A stretch of 64,000 nt of DNA, from NCBI GenBank assembly GCA_963971225.1, contig OZ020269.1, positions 37,345,264-37,409,263 of the forward strand. The letters run 5' to 3'. Position 1 is the first letter of the stretch; the number at the start of each line of letters is the position of its first letter. Position numbers and translations under genes: made by a program. Shown in pieces: positions 1 through 10,357 of the stretch. Origin of the DNA: Melieria omissa. Taxonomy: Eukaryota > Arthropoda > Insecta > Diptera > Ulidiidae. Below the pieces are notes generated by a model. It ran no database searches and was not told where the DNA came from. It saw only the letters and a list, made by a program, of their open reading frames with translations.

Positions 1-55
1 AAGGCCTAGTTTCTATAGCTGGATTTTCCTAGTTAGCTTGTAAAATATAGTTATA

Positions 56-1342
56 TCAGGTGTACAACTTTGCTTACGCCGTTTTCCGATAGGTGGCTGT
101 ACCGGCTGAGGCTGGTTGAAATACATAGATGGTAATACCTTTAAAGTGAGTGTGGACAGTGCCTAACGAATTGTCATCGCCGTTTCAGTGACAGTTGTTC
201 TTGTTTTCGTATTATTCACGCTCGAAAATGTCCGTTTATGTGCCCAATTCTCGCCATTTGCGGGAAGTTTTACTTTTCTGTTACAATTCGAAAAAAAAAT
301 GCAGCTGAAGCGCATCGAATGCTCTCAGAAACTTACGGTGATGCTGCTCTGAGTGAAAGAACGTATCGGGAGTGGTTTCAACGTTTTAAAAATGGTGATT
401 TCGATGTCGAAGACAAACATGGTGGTGGAAGAGAAAAAACTTTCAAAGATGAACAACTAGAAGCATTGCTTGATGAAGATTCGTGCCAAACCCAAGAAGA
501 GCTTGCCGAATCGTTGGGAGTGAGTCAGCAAGCCATTTCAAAACGTCTCAAGGCCCTGGGCATGATTCAGAAAGAAGGAAACTGGGTGCCGTACGAGTTG
601 AAACCGAGGGACATCGAGCACCGTCTATTTGTATGTGAGCAACTGCTTCAAAGACAAAATCGTAAGGGGTTTTTACATCGAATCGTAACCGGTGATGAAA
701 AGTGGGTTCGATACGATAATCCTAAACGCAGAAAATCATGGGGAAAGCCCGGGCATGCTTCTTCGTCGAAGGCGAAACCGAATATTCACGGCGCCAAGGT
801 TATGATTTGTATTTGGTGGGATCAGCTCGGTGTGATTTACTACGAGCTCTTAAAACCGGGTGAAACCATCACAGGAGATCGCTACCGAACGCAACTGATG
901 CGCCTTAGTCGAGCCCTAAAAGAACAGCGGCCACAATATCAAGAGCGACATGACAAAGTCATCCTCCAACACGACAATGCTCGGCCTCACGTCGCAAAAG
1001 TGGTCAAAAAGTACCTGGAAACGCTGAAATGGGAAGTCTTGCCCCACCCGCCGTATTCCCCAGATGTCGCCCCTTCTGACTTCCACCTATTCCGTTCGAT
1101 GGCACACGGCCTGGCAGATCAACATTTTCAATCCTTCGAAGAATTGGAAAAATGGATTGCTTCATGGATAGCGTCAAAAGAGGACTCCTTTTTTCGAGCC
1201 GGGATCCGAAAATTGCCGGAAAGATGGGAGAAAGTTGTCGCTAGCGACGGACAATACTTTGAATAATACATCTGTAAGCACTTTTTCGCAATAAAGCTTT
1301 TAATTTTGGAAAAAAACGGCGGAAGCAAAGTTGTACACCTGA
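56..1342 (+). mobile_element. mariner transposon (mauritiana-like)
   Basis: A 1287-bp element flanked by TA at 54-55 and 1343-1344. The terminal inverted repeats start TCAGGTGTACAACTTTGCTT and match over about 30 bp with few differences. The length is typical of complete mariners. It sits at the end of the LINE ORF. Confidence 0.95.
228..1266 (+). pseudogene. mariner transposase, one frameshift near the N terminus
   Basis: The transposase cuts and pastes the element as a nuclear DNA-binding DDD enzyme. Visible parts are a helix-turn-helix N-terminal region, the linker W-V-P-Y-E-L, and a catalytic triad in T-G-D-E-K-W, H-D-N-A-R-P-H and S-P-D-V-A-P-S-D. There are 34 residues between the second and third Asp (D34D). 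The likely true start is the ATG at 228, whose 20-codon N terminus aligns in style with mariner transposases. A run of nine A at 291-299 throws that frame off by one base. The open frame counted from 238 starts with unrelated codons and only becomes mariner-like after the A run. The rest is uninterrupted to the TAA, so this is either a very young inactive copy or a homopolymer sequencing error. Confidence 0.9.
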
Positions 1343-1344
1343 TA

Positions 1345-1537
1345 AGTTAACTTTGGAAATAAATAAATTAAGAAGTTTAATAAAATCCGATTTAGACAAA
1401 GAAAAGTCTAGCTGATGAGAAATAGATAAGGCATTGAATTCACGAAGAGCTCGAGAAATCGGTGCATTACTTGCGAATTTAGTTTTAAAGTGCTCACCAT
1501 AAAAGGGGTAAACAATTCGAAGACTTCTTTGTGGAAC
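1345..1537 (-). pseudogene. LINE ORF2, final C-terminal piece
   Basis: It continues the LINE after the hAT insertion with R-S-L-R-I-V-Y-P-F and ends F-I-S-K-V-N-L. The stop codon is formed only when the mariner at 56-1342 is removed, so the mariner landed at the very end of the ORF. Confidence 0.75.
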
Positions 1538-1841
1538 CAGAGCTGTTAAAGAATGCAATCAAATGCGAATTAAATCAGTTGAAGTCACAGTCAATGACTT
1601 CACTTTTTGATTGCAGTCTTTGACTAACATTTTGACTAAAGACTAAAAATTTGAAGTCTGAAGTCATTTCTGTTATTCTGACTAATTAGTCATTTGGTGA
1701 AGTCACTTAATGACTTCATTTTTCAGTGAAGTCACTAAATTAAGATCAGCGCTTTTTGAAAAATATTTAATATATTAACAAAATTAAAATTAAAATAATT
1801 CATTCTAACAAAAGGTAGCAATCAAATGAATGTAAATTCAT

Positions 1842-2024
1842 TTAAATGACATGATTTACTTTCAACAATAATAATTTTTTGAAATTTTTGTCCGAAAGGA
1901 AACCTCGACGAGGCGTATTTAATAGTGTTGCAAACGAAAATAACCGTTTCACGGCAGCTGAAGAAGGTAACGGTGTGTTATATTTTACATACGCTTTTTT
2001 AATTGTTGGATAGCGATTCAGCAT
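1842..2024 (-). pseudogene. hAT transposase C-terminal dimerisation region fragment
   Basis: A 60-codon frame with Y-P-T-I-K-K-A-Y followed by L-P-S-S-A-A-V and R-L-F-S-F-A, then L-L-L-L-K-V-N. This is the conserved hAT dimerisation block. The BED finger and the catalytic core are absent, so no active enzyme could be made. Confidence 0.85.
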
Positions 2025-2069
2025 TGTTATCGATGAAGGCTTATGTCAAGCATAAAGTGAATTGACTTA

Positions 2070-2733
2070 CGGCCAACTTTTCAGTGCGAGTTTAACTCAG
2101 TTTCTAGTTTAAACTTAGTTTAAACGCAAAATCGAGTTTTTCAGTCAAACTTGACTGAAGTTTAAACTCAGTTTAAACGCCCAACCTTGCATGGTTAAAA
2201 TAAGTTTAAACTGTCAACAGCTTCTGACAGTTCATTTATTTTTGGTTTTGGTCAGCTCTTGCCTGTCGTGAGCGAAATTCTTTTTTTGCACTATTTTAGA
2301 TTCTTATACTTTGTGCGCAACGTTTTCGCGCACCGGAACTTATCAACAAATTTTGAATCGAAATCGTCCTCAATTTCTTTCTATTTGGTTTGTTTTTCCT
2401 CGGTACTCACGCGGTCCTTCTTGCACTCGAGCACTTGTATATTTTTTTTCAAAAGTGCAAGAAGACATTCGATTTCCCGAGACGAAAAATGTTGAATTTT
2501 TTAATTACATAAATACATTATTTGAGCGCAAAGAATTTATTTACGAATGACAATCAAAACAAAGGAAAATTATTAGCTAGATAAAAGTATGGCCATACTC
2601 AAATGACAAAAATTTGCTCCAGTTAAACTAGCACTGAAAAACTACTTTGTCGTTTAAACTTAGTTCAAATTTAAACCAAGTTCAAGCAAACTCCGTTTGA
2701 ACTGGGTTTAAACTCGCACTGAAAAAGTGGCCC
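2070..2733. mobile_element. PIF/Harbinger-type MITE nested in the hAT
   Basis: The inverted ends read (G)GGCCA-CTTTTTCAGTGCGAG followed by repeated GTTTAAACT blocks on both sides. TTA flanks both ends (2067-2069 and 2734-2736). GGGCC ends with a TWA target duplication fit PIF/Harbinger. No transposase is recognisable; the two overlapping small frames at 2259-2550 have no family I know. Confidence 0.7.
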
Positions 2734-3016
2734 TTAGGGTAGCTGGCTTTAGCTTAACTGCAGATGACTTCAAATCACTTCACATGACTTCAAATGACTT
2801 CAATTGACTTCATTTTGATATTGCAATCAAATGATTGCAATCAAATGACTAGCAAAAAATGAATGTAAAAATGAATAATTATTCATAAATTTTTAGTCTG
2901 AATAATGACTTCATTTTTTTATTCTTATTCATTGAATACAAAAAATGAATGCACTTTTTTGCCAAAAAATCAACTGACTAATTATTCGCAAATGATTGCA
3001 TTCTTTAACAGCTCTG

Positions 3017-3252
3017 TGTGGAACATTAAAGCTTATCCGCTCAAGTAAAATCGGACACTCAATGAAGCCGATAATTACACTATAAGCAAACGCTAGTGAA
3101 AGAACTGACCTTCTCTTTTCCAAAGTGCTTAAATTAATAAGTTTTAGCCGCGAACCATAAGACGGAACAGGGGCTTCAAACCGCAACGAACGCAATGCGA
3201 ACTTAACGAAAACTTTTTGAACGCGTTCAATTCTACCTATCGACAGTTGGTC
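3017..3252 (-). pseudogene. LINE ORF2, middle C-terminal piece
   Basis: The segment after the RT core: I-E-R-V-Q-K-V-F followed by L-S-T-L-E-K-R-R-S-V-L and N-V-P-H. This is the usual post-RT tail of Jockey/CR1-like ORF2. It continues the frame of the 10358-11880 piece and is continued by 1345-1537. It is bounded by the ATAT duplication at 3253-3256 and the hAT duplication TGTGGAAC at 3017-3024. Confidence 0.8.
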
Positions 3253-3339
3253 ATATCGAGTCATATCATACCCGCGATTTTATCGTATGAACCATTTTTA
3301 CCGACATTTTTTTTTTTTAACGAAAATGATAGCACTATA

Positions 3340-3718
3340 TGTTGGAGGTAGTCTTGAATAAAAACACTTTAATTTTGTTTTCTGCACTTATTTATTTTAC
3401 GACCTGTCACCAGCACTGATCAGCGAAGAATGAATCGAAGTAAAACTACCTGCGCAGAAGTAAAGTGCAACTACGCATTGCGCAATAGATACACAAATGC
3501 AAGACAACGGATACACATGCGACTAGCGCACAAACTATCCTTATCTTTATCAGACAATTGAGCGGCCTAACGGGACTTTTTCGTTGCTGCACTGCGCATC
3601 AAATAAACAAACGCAACCGGACACGATCAATGCATTTTTGCTACGCACGAGCAGAATTCATGCGCAATAACATATTACGCAGTTTATTAATAAAGGAATT
3701 CTTCTCGTGTATCCAACA
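3340..3718 (-). repeat. copia 3' LTR
   Basis: A 379-bp copy of the LTR. The purine-rich stretch GAGGAGGTG (minus strand, 3719-3727) lies directly against it and is the likely polypurine primer for plus-strand synthesis. Confidence 0.95.
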
Positions 3719-3984
3719 CACCTCCTCAAAAATTCATTGATCGCCACAAACTGATTCACATGTTTCTACATTAAGAAAAAAAAATATTTGCTGGTGAAAA
3801 GTCGTGTAATCTGGGGAATGACAATATTATGGTTCAACATTCGTTGCAAGGATTGGGAAAACCCAGAAAAACCCAATCAAACCATACATTATTACATTGT
3901 TTCTCAATATATCATATTACATTTTATACATACTTATATACATTACATTTTTTTATTTAATTTTTTTTGTTTCCTTCATATGCT

Positions 3985-5646
3985 TTATTTCAAATTCATT
4001 TTACTTCTTAAATCTAAAAATCTGGCTCCAGACAGCGGCTTTGTCAAAATATCCGCTAGTTGTTTATCTGTAGGAATATACTCAATTTTAATTAGTTTAT
4101 TTTCAACTTGCTCTCGTGAAAAATGATATTTAATATCGATATGCTTCGATCTTTTGTGACATGACGGATTATTTGCTATACTTATGCAACCTTGGTTATC
4201 TTCATATATTTTCATTGGTTCTTTCAATTCAATTTGTATGCTATTCATTAACGACTTCAGCCACAAGGCTTCTCTAACGGCTTCAAAAAGTGCCATATAC
4301 TCTGCTTCAGTAGATGAAGCAGCAACAGAGTGTTGTTTCTTTGTATTCCAACAAACTATACATGATTCAAACATCATAAATACATAACCAGTAGTGCTTT
4401 TCCTGTCACTAACACTTCCGCCCCAATCAGAATCAACATAACCAGTTATCATTTCTTTGCAATTTAAGTTTTTAGAATAGACTAATCTTAAATCACTCGA
4501 ACCTTTAAGATATCTTAGAACTCTTTTAAGGCACTGCCACAATTCTTTATTATTTTTATTGCTATATCGACTCAATATATTAACCGATGTACTTAAATCG
4601 GGTCGTGTGCACAACATAATATACATTAAACAGCCAATTAAATTACGACACGGTGCATCACAATTTTCGTCTGAATTCAATGCTTCATAATCTAGCCTAC
4701 TTGGAAGTGGAGTACTAACTGCTTTAGAATCAATCATCTTAAATTTCTTTAAAATATTTTCGATATAAGCGGACTGACTAAGACTTACGCTATTATTAAC
4801 TCTTTCGATCTTCATCCCAATAAAATATTTAATCTCAAATAAATCAGTCATCCTAAATTTGCTCTTCAAATAATTTTTAAAACTGGTCATTGTTTCAATA
4901 TTCCCTGTTGCTATTACTAGGTCATCCACATATAATAACACATACAGATTGTGATGTGCATCACCCTTATCAAGAATGTAAATACAACGATCTACAGCTG
5001 AATTCATGAAACCGATTTCTTTCAATGCTTGTTCAAAAATTTCAAACCAACACCTTGCAGCCTGCTTAAGACCATATATTGCTTTATTCAATCTGCAGAC
5101 CTGATCACTACCACAGGATAATCCCGGAGGAGCCGTCATATAAATCTCTTCTTTCAATATACCATTTAAAAATGCGGTTTTAACATCCATGTGGTGAACT
5201 TTCAAGTCAAATTGGTTTGCAAAAGCTAATATAAATCGGAGACTAGAAATTCTTGCTACTGGAGCAAATGTTTCGTCATAATCAATTAAATATTCCTGTG
5301 TGAAACCACGTGCGACCAGCCTTGCTTTATATCTAATTGGATTGCCTAGCTCGTCATATTTCCTTGTAAAAACCCACCTACAACTAACTATGTTCTTATT
5401 TTTAGGTTTTGATACAAGAGACCAAGTTTTGTTATAAAAATGAGAATCAAGCTCTTCTTTAATTGCTTCTTCCCAATGTGACCTATCGCTTCTATTTTTA
5501 ATATCATCAAAAGAATTTGGAACGCTATCAATGAAACTTTGTGCATTCATTATGCAACTTCTGACTAACAAATCACTTTCTTTGTATGATATCTGTGGCC
5601 GTTCCTTCAATCGATCACTTCTTCTGACTTCGTTTTTTTTCCTCAC
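3985..5646 (-). pseudogene. copia polyprotein, RT-RNase H part (frameshifted from gag-pro-int)
   Basis: 553 codons continuing the polyprotein after the A-run shift. It has no ATG start; the first codon in the open frame is GTG. RT blocks include K-T-A-F-L-N-G and the catalytic Y-V-D-D-L-V-I-A. RNase H shows V-D-S-D-W-G-G, S-T-E-A-E-Y and D-N-Q-G. Other than the shift at 5633-5640 it is uninterrupted to the stop. Confidence 0.9.
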
Positions 5647-8020
5647 TTAACTGTGAGTTTTGCAGCTGACCATTGTGTTCATCAGTATTCTCTAATACAT
5701 TTTCACCAGTCTCAACTGGATCGGCATTCTCTTTACTTGTTACCACACCACTAGGCTGTTTATCTAATGCAAATTCATTAGATATCCTTTCCGTACTCTC
5801 ATTCGGGAATTCAATTTCATTACCAGAGTTTCTCAACTCTACTCTGTCTTTTACAACAGTCCTAGAATTTACCATGTTTGTTTCATCAACGATCACATCT
5901 CTCGCTGACACAAACTTTCCAGTTGCCACATCCCACACTTTGTATCCATTTGGTTCGTATCCAACAAGAATACCTTTCCATGATTTTTCATCAAATTTTC
6001 GTTTTCTTGTTTTATTATGGATATATACTGTCGAACCAAATACTTTCAAATATCTTAAATCAGGCTTTCTATTGTGCCACATTTCAAATGGTGTTCTCAT
6101 ACTATTTTTCAACGCTTTACTTGGACTTCGGTTAATCAAATAGGTAGCTGTCAATACAGCTTCACCCCAAAACCGTTTGTCCAATTTCGCGCCACTAATC
6201 ATAGTACGAGCTTTTTCCGTTATTGTTCTTATCATGCGTTCAGACACACCATTTAGTTGTGGAGTATGTGGAACTGTTAGGTGGTAACTGATGCCTTTTT
6301 GAACACAATAGTCGCGCATCTCATTTGACAAATATTCTCTCCCATTATCAATATATAAATTTACAACTTTTAAACTGAAATGGGCTTCACTTTTTGCAAC
6401 AAAATCTTTGAAAGTGGCAAAAACGTCAGACTTATAGGTGATTAAATAACTTACACAGTAGTGTGTATATTGATCAACAAATATTACGTAATAGTTCTTT
6501 TCATCAACTGTAGAAGGTGTTATCGGGCCACAGACATCTGAATGGACTACAAATAAAGGTCTTTTAATGTAATTTTTATTTTTAGATACATTAAAACTTA
6601 GTCTAGCTTGTTTTCCATATTTACATGCCTCACATAATTCATCAGTTGGTTGCACAGTCTTTAAAAGTGCAATATCATTGAACATATTTTTGTTTTTTAT
6701 TTCCAAGAACTTTCCTTTACTAATATGTCCTAATCTTTTATGCCACAAAAGATAACCATTATTTTTAACCATATTTGATGCATACGCTTTTCTGCTTAAA
6801 ACAAAGTCGATAATAGGAACATTATGAATACATTTACCATCAATGATTACTTGACCATTCTTGCTGACTTTAACACCTCCTGCATCAAATTCGATTTTCA
6901 ATCCAGCATCCTGCATCCGTTTCACTGAAATTAAATTCTGTGGGACATCTTTACAAAAAAGTACATCTTCCAGGGTAATTTCGTTTTGAGAATCATCACA
7001 GAGCCTAACGATGCCCTTCTTTGTAGCATAAATATATTCCCCACACTTTGCGACTGATATCCTTATTGGGTACTCCAGATCGACACAATCGGTGAAAAGA
7101 TTTTCGTTATTAATAATGTGGTCAGAAGCTCCAGAATCCAGGAGAAAAGACACGTCGCCGACAGTAGGAATTACAGCTTCATTTCTTATCATAAACGCGA
7201 AACCGTTTCGCGGTGAAGTAGTTGCAAATTGTGCAGCTTTGGCATGTTCATTCTTTTTGTTACTCAAAACACTTTTAAATGCATAGCAGTCTTTTTTTAT
7301 ATGTCCCTTTTTACCACAGTGATAGCATTTCACAATTGGCTTGGTATTTGTTTTAAAAGTTTTAAATTTATTTTTGTTTTTAAAGTTTTGCGAGAAATTT
7401 TTATAGCTTTTATTGTTATTATTACACATCGCTTGCAATATTTTGGAACTTGTGTCTTTATTATCACTTCTTAACTTAATTTCATGATCCAGCAATCGGT
7501 TCTTTACGAAAGCCAATGTTAAATTATCTTCTGACAGTGTTTCAATTGCGGTTACAACTCCATCATAAGATGGTGGTAATGTTAATAATAAGTGAGACAC
7601 TTTGTCCATCTCATCAATTTTGGCTCCCGAAGCCAACAGTTCGTTAATTAGGTTGTCAAATAAATTAAAGTGACCTAATAATGGGGATTCACTCTTTAAT
7701 TTTAACGAAAGCAACCTTTTCCGCACAGCTAGTTGCGACGCTAAACTCTTTCGCTCGTATATCTGGTCTAAGTTCTTAAAAATTTGCCTTGCAGTACTTT
7801 CACTACTTGCAAAGCCAAGAAATGAATCACTTAAATACTCGATAATGATGCTTTTAGCATTCCTTTCACTTTTTCTCCATTCGTCCGTAATGTCTTCTGG
7901 CACTTCATTGTCTATCACTTTTAGAGCATCTGTTTCCGCCAAGAGTGCTCTAACTCTAAATTTCCAAATTGAATATTTTTCGCCATCAAAAGGCTTAATG
8001 TTTCTTTTAATTTTCTCCAT
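5615..8020 (-). CDS. copia polyprotein, gag-protease-integrase part
   Basis: 801 codons from an ATG shortly inside the 5' LTR. In order: a Gag region (residues 1-220); a CCHC knuckle C-Y-H-C-G-K-K-G-H near 232; the aspartic protease motif L-L-D-S-G-A-S-D-H near 295; the integrase zinc-binding H-K-R-L-G-H with C-E-A-C; and a DDE core with S-D-V-C-G-P and D-N-G-R-E-Y and the final Glu in S-E-R. The frame leaves the polyprotein at a run of eight A (5633-5640), ending in S-Q-K-K-stop. The RT-RNase H half continues in the next frame. Copia normally makes one polyprotein, so this is a break or a base-call error. Confidence 0.93.
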   Translation of the reverse strand: MEKIKRNIKPFDGEKYSIWKFRVRALLAETDALKVIDNEVPEDITDEWRKSERNAKSIIIEYLSDSFLGFASSESTARQIFKNLDQIYERKSLASQLAVRKRLLSLKLKSESPLLGHFNLFDNLINELLASGAKIDEMDKVSHLLLTLPPSYDGVVTAIETLSEDNLTLAFVKNRLLDHEIKLRSDNKDTSSKILQAMCNNNNKSYKNFSQNFKNKNKFKTFKTNTKPIVKCYHCGKKGHIKKDCYAFKSVLSNKKNEHAKAAQFATTSPRNGFAFMIRNEAVIPTVGDVSFLLDSGASDHIINNENLFTDCVDLEYPIRISVAKCGEYIYATKKGIVRLCDDSQNEITLEDVLFCKDVPQNLISVKRMQDAGLKIEFDAGGVKVSKNGQVIIDGKCIHNVPIIDFVLSRKAYASNMVKNNGYLLWHKRLGHISKGKFLEIKNKNMFNDIALLKTVQPTDELCEACKYGKQARLSFNVSKNKNYIKRPLFVVHSDVCGPITPSTVDEKNYYVIFVDQYTHYCVSYLITYKSDVFATFKDFVAKSEAHFSLKVVNLYIDNGREYLSNEMRDYCVQKGISYHLTVPHTPQLNGVSERMIRTITEKARTMISGAKLDKRFWGEAVLTATYLINRSPSKALKNSMRTPFEMWHNRKPDLRYLKVFGSTVYIHNKTRKRKFDEKSWKGILVGYEPNGYKVWDVATGKFVSARDVIVDETNMVNSRTVVKDRVELRNSGNEIEFPNESTERISNEFALDKQPSGVVTSKENADPVETGENVLENTDEHNGQLQNSQLSEEKKRSQKK

Positions 8021-8108
8021 TATTTTATATTAATTAATTCAAGTTTTCCAAGTTCACTAATTTACACCAAAAAATATTTACAAGGATTATTTACAAAGTG
8101 GACGGGAG

Positions 8109-8122
8109 CTGGGCCCATAACC
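8109..8122 (-). other. copia primer binding site
   Basis: Directly inside the 5' LTR the minus strand reads GGTTATGGGCCCAG. This matches the anticodon-loop region of initiator methionine tRNA, the internal (half-tRNA) priming known for Drosophila copia. Confidence 0.8.
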
Positions 8123-8502
8123 TGTTGGAGGTAGTCTTGAATAAAAACACTTTAATTTTGTTTTCTGCACTTATTTATTTTACGACCTGTCACCAGCACT
8201 GATCAGCGAAGAATGAATCGAAGTAAAACTACCTTGCGCAGAAGTAAAGTGCAACTACGCATTGCGCAATAGATACACAAATGCAAGACAACGGATACAC
8301 ATGCGACTAGCGCACAAACTATCCTTATCTTTATCAGACAATTGAGCGGCCTAACGGGACTTTTTCGTTGCTGCACTGCGCATCAAATAAACAAACGCAA
8401 CCGGACACGATCAATGCATTTTTGCTACGCACGAGCAGAATTCATGCGCAATAACATATTACGCAGTTTATTAATAAAGGAATTCTTCTCGTGTATCCAA
8501 CA
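8123..8502 (-). repeat. copia 5' LTR
   Basis: Starts TGTTGG and ends CCAACA. It carries the promoter end of the minus-strand element and is 380 bp long, one base longer than its partner at 3340-3718 (ACCTTGCGC versus ACCTGCGC). Confidence 0.95.
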
Positions 8503-8544
8503 CTATAAACTAGCCATCAGTCCCTAAAAGCTCTCTTCTCTACG

Positions 8545-9190
8545 ATGAACCGTTATGAAGTTAGAGAAAAAACAATTTTATCATATGTCCACTTCACATT
8601 TTTCCTTCATTTTTTGTGCCCGCGACTAGCTATGCGATACGATAAAATTGCTCTAGTTACAAAAAGTAAATTTTTAACTTTATTGCAAAAGTGTAAAATT
8701 GAAAATATTTTAATAGTGAAAAGTGAAGTAATTGTTGAAGGTGAACAATGGCCTATTTGCAGGAAAAGGTTTTTTTCTTAATTCTTTGCAGTGTGACGTG
8801 CGTGTTATAAAAAATAGGTGTGCAGTTGTTCGTAGTTACGTATTGAGTAAATTGAGGTGCAGTAATTTGATGATAAATTAAAAATAATAATTAAGTTAAT
8901 GCTTTGATAACAAAAAAAGTAAAGAAAAAAAATAAATAAAAGTTCTAAAAAAAAATGTTCTGTTTCAGTGCCCAAACGGCAAGTCATTATTAACGCTGGT
9001 TCCTTATAGTGACAGCGATACAAGTTGTAATGAAGAACCAGAAATTTGTGTAGGAAAGCGGGGAAGGAGAAATAAGAATTTGCCAAAAAGAGTTGAAAAT
9101 CAGGCGGACGGCGGAGTTGGCTCACGAATATTTAGATTTAAAATTTGATGGAATGATAAAAGATGTGCTAGTCAAAAGAGATGACGAATA
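8545..9190 (+). other. Coding-like islands of the unclassified element
   Basis: A 78-codon frame (8545-8781) begins M-N-R-Y-E-V-R-E-K and ends R-K-R-F-F-S. After a splice-acceptor-like TGTTCTGTTTCAG (8960-8972), a second open stretch reads V-P-Y-S-D-S-D-T-S with a basic K-R-G-R-R-N-K patch. It appears to continue, after a shift, as D-L-K-F-D-G-M-I-K-D-V-L up to the pogo-like MITE. I recognise no family. Position suggests fragments of the resident transposon's own gene; host exons are the alternative. Confidence 0.3.
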
Positions 9191-9195
9191 CAGTA

Positions 9196-10000
9196 CAGTG
9201 GACGTCCAGTATAACGAACTTTCCATTTAACGAATTATGGATTTAACGTACGGCCAAATTTTCTCCATTGCTGGTTCTATATTAAGAACAAAAGTGAAAT
9301 TTGCTATTCGATATAACGAATATTTATGCTGTTTTTCACCCTTCCAATTGTTTTTGTTTGAGCATTCACATTCTTTACAATAACAATGAATGTTTGGATT
9401 CGTCAAGTGAACGGTACCTCAATTGTTTTTGTTTTTGTTACGTTAAAACTTTCAAATTTACGTCAAGTTACCAATATTTTCAAATTCTGTTTGTATGCAT
9501 TGCTGATCATTTTCACAGGATTTGTTTTGCGTTCGGTCGGCGTTTTTTTTTTTAAAACAGACAGAAAAGTTTACTTACGGTAAAGAAGCAGTCCGCATCG
9601 AAGACTTTTCACATTAGCCATTTTGTATTTTGAAAATGTTGGAATAAAACATGATATTTTTTAACCTTCTGTCTGTCCTTTGCTCAAAATTGCTTTCGCT
9701 GTCCTTTGGGGTCAGGATGACCCCAATCAAACTGTTATATAATTTACTGACAAAACATGAAGAAATCTTACACATAAATCACAAAAGAAAACACAAGTAC
9801 ACGAGTACACAAAGCCGCTCAACCGTTTTTTTTTTAATTCCGCCTGGGGTCAAATAGACCCCAAGGGACAGGCAGAAGGTTAAAAACTGAATATGTGAGA
9901 TTTATTTCTTTAAGAAGGATGGTTGATTTGATTTAAAAACAAAAAAAAATTTCGATCGATTCTAAATTTCGATAAGATTCTTTATATTGGACGTCCACTG
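9196..10000. mobile_element. pogo/Tigger-like MITE, copy 1
   Basis: Inverted ends CAGTGGACGTCCA and its complement, with TA at 9194-9195 and 10001-10002. It is homologous to the copy starting at 63478. The repeated A-T-A-A-C-G-A-A motif near the left end also occurs in that copy. It has no transposase and is split by the element at 9665-9879. Confidence 0.88.
9665..9879. mobile_element. Small piggyBac-type element in the pogo-like MITE
   Basis: A 215-bp element between TTAA at 9661-9664 and 9880-9883. The inverted ends are CCTTCTGTCTGTCC and CCTTCTGCCTGTCC. Next to each end lies a short palindrome of the type TGGGGTCA..TGACCCCA. The TTAA target and CC-T ends fit piggyBac. Confidence 0.82.
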
Positions 10001-10002
10001 TA

Positions 10003-10353
10003 TTTAATTTTTTCTGAAATTTTTTTTATTTTTTATATAAAACTACACTATATCACTATGAATTACACTATGTCAATCTGAAAGTAACATTATTTTGTAT
10101 TTAATAAATGGAAATACATTTGAATTTGAATCGCTCATAATAGTGCCCGCACAAATTATCGTATGTCCAAAATAACACCGTTGCGCTTTGCTGAAGTTAC
10201 TAAAATAACCTATTCCAAGTGTGTAATCCTAAATAAAGTGTGTATGCCAAAAATCATGCAGCTTTGTTGTGCCAATGCAGAGAAAACAAAAAAAAAACGT
10301 CTCCTGTAAAATTTGGTTTTTGGCTCATACTATAAAAACGCGGGAAGGGCTCG
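10003..10353. other. Right end of the unclassified element, no gene
   Basis: AT-rich sequence with a subterminal repeat copy near 10157 and the right inverted end at about 10320-10353. No coding potential was seen on the plus strand. Confidence 0.5.
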
Positions 10354-10357
10354 ATAT

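Larger units (their letters stand above)
1538..3016 (-). mobile_element. hAT-family transposon relic
   Basis: Bounded by 8-bp duplications TGTGGAAC at 1530-1537 and 3017-3024. The inverted ends begin CAGAGCTGTTAAAGAATGCA, the CAGAG start expected of hAT elements. Both subterminal regions are dense in TGACTTCA/TGAAGTCA repeats. The interior keeps only the end of a transposase and is itself split by the MITE at 2070-2733. Confidence 0.92.
3340..8502 (-). mobile_element. copia LTR retrotransposon, nearly intact
   Basis: A 5163-bp element with a 5-bp duplication CTATA (3335-3339, 8503-8507) and two LTRs differing by a single inserted T in the alignment I made. It contains gag, protease, integrase, RT and RNase H in Ty1/copia order. 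Near-identical LTRs indicate a recent insertion. It sits inside the unclassified element at 3257-10353. Confidence 0.96.
3257..10353. mobile_element. Unclassified TIR DNA transposon that split the LINE
   Basis: The element is defined by the exact break in the LINE frame and a 4-bp ATAT duplication (3253-3256 and 10354-10357). The inverted ends share CGAG, CCCGCG, then TTTTATCGTATGAACC on the left versus TTTTATAGTATGAGCC on the right. The T-T-T-A-T-C-G-T-A-T-G motif recurs inside near 8576, near 8640 (inverted) and near 10157, as expected of transposase-binding subterminal repeats. Without the copia (3340-8502) and the pogo-like MITE (9196-10000) the element is about 1.1 kb. I cannot assign it to a superfamily. 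Confidence 0.65.
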
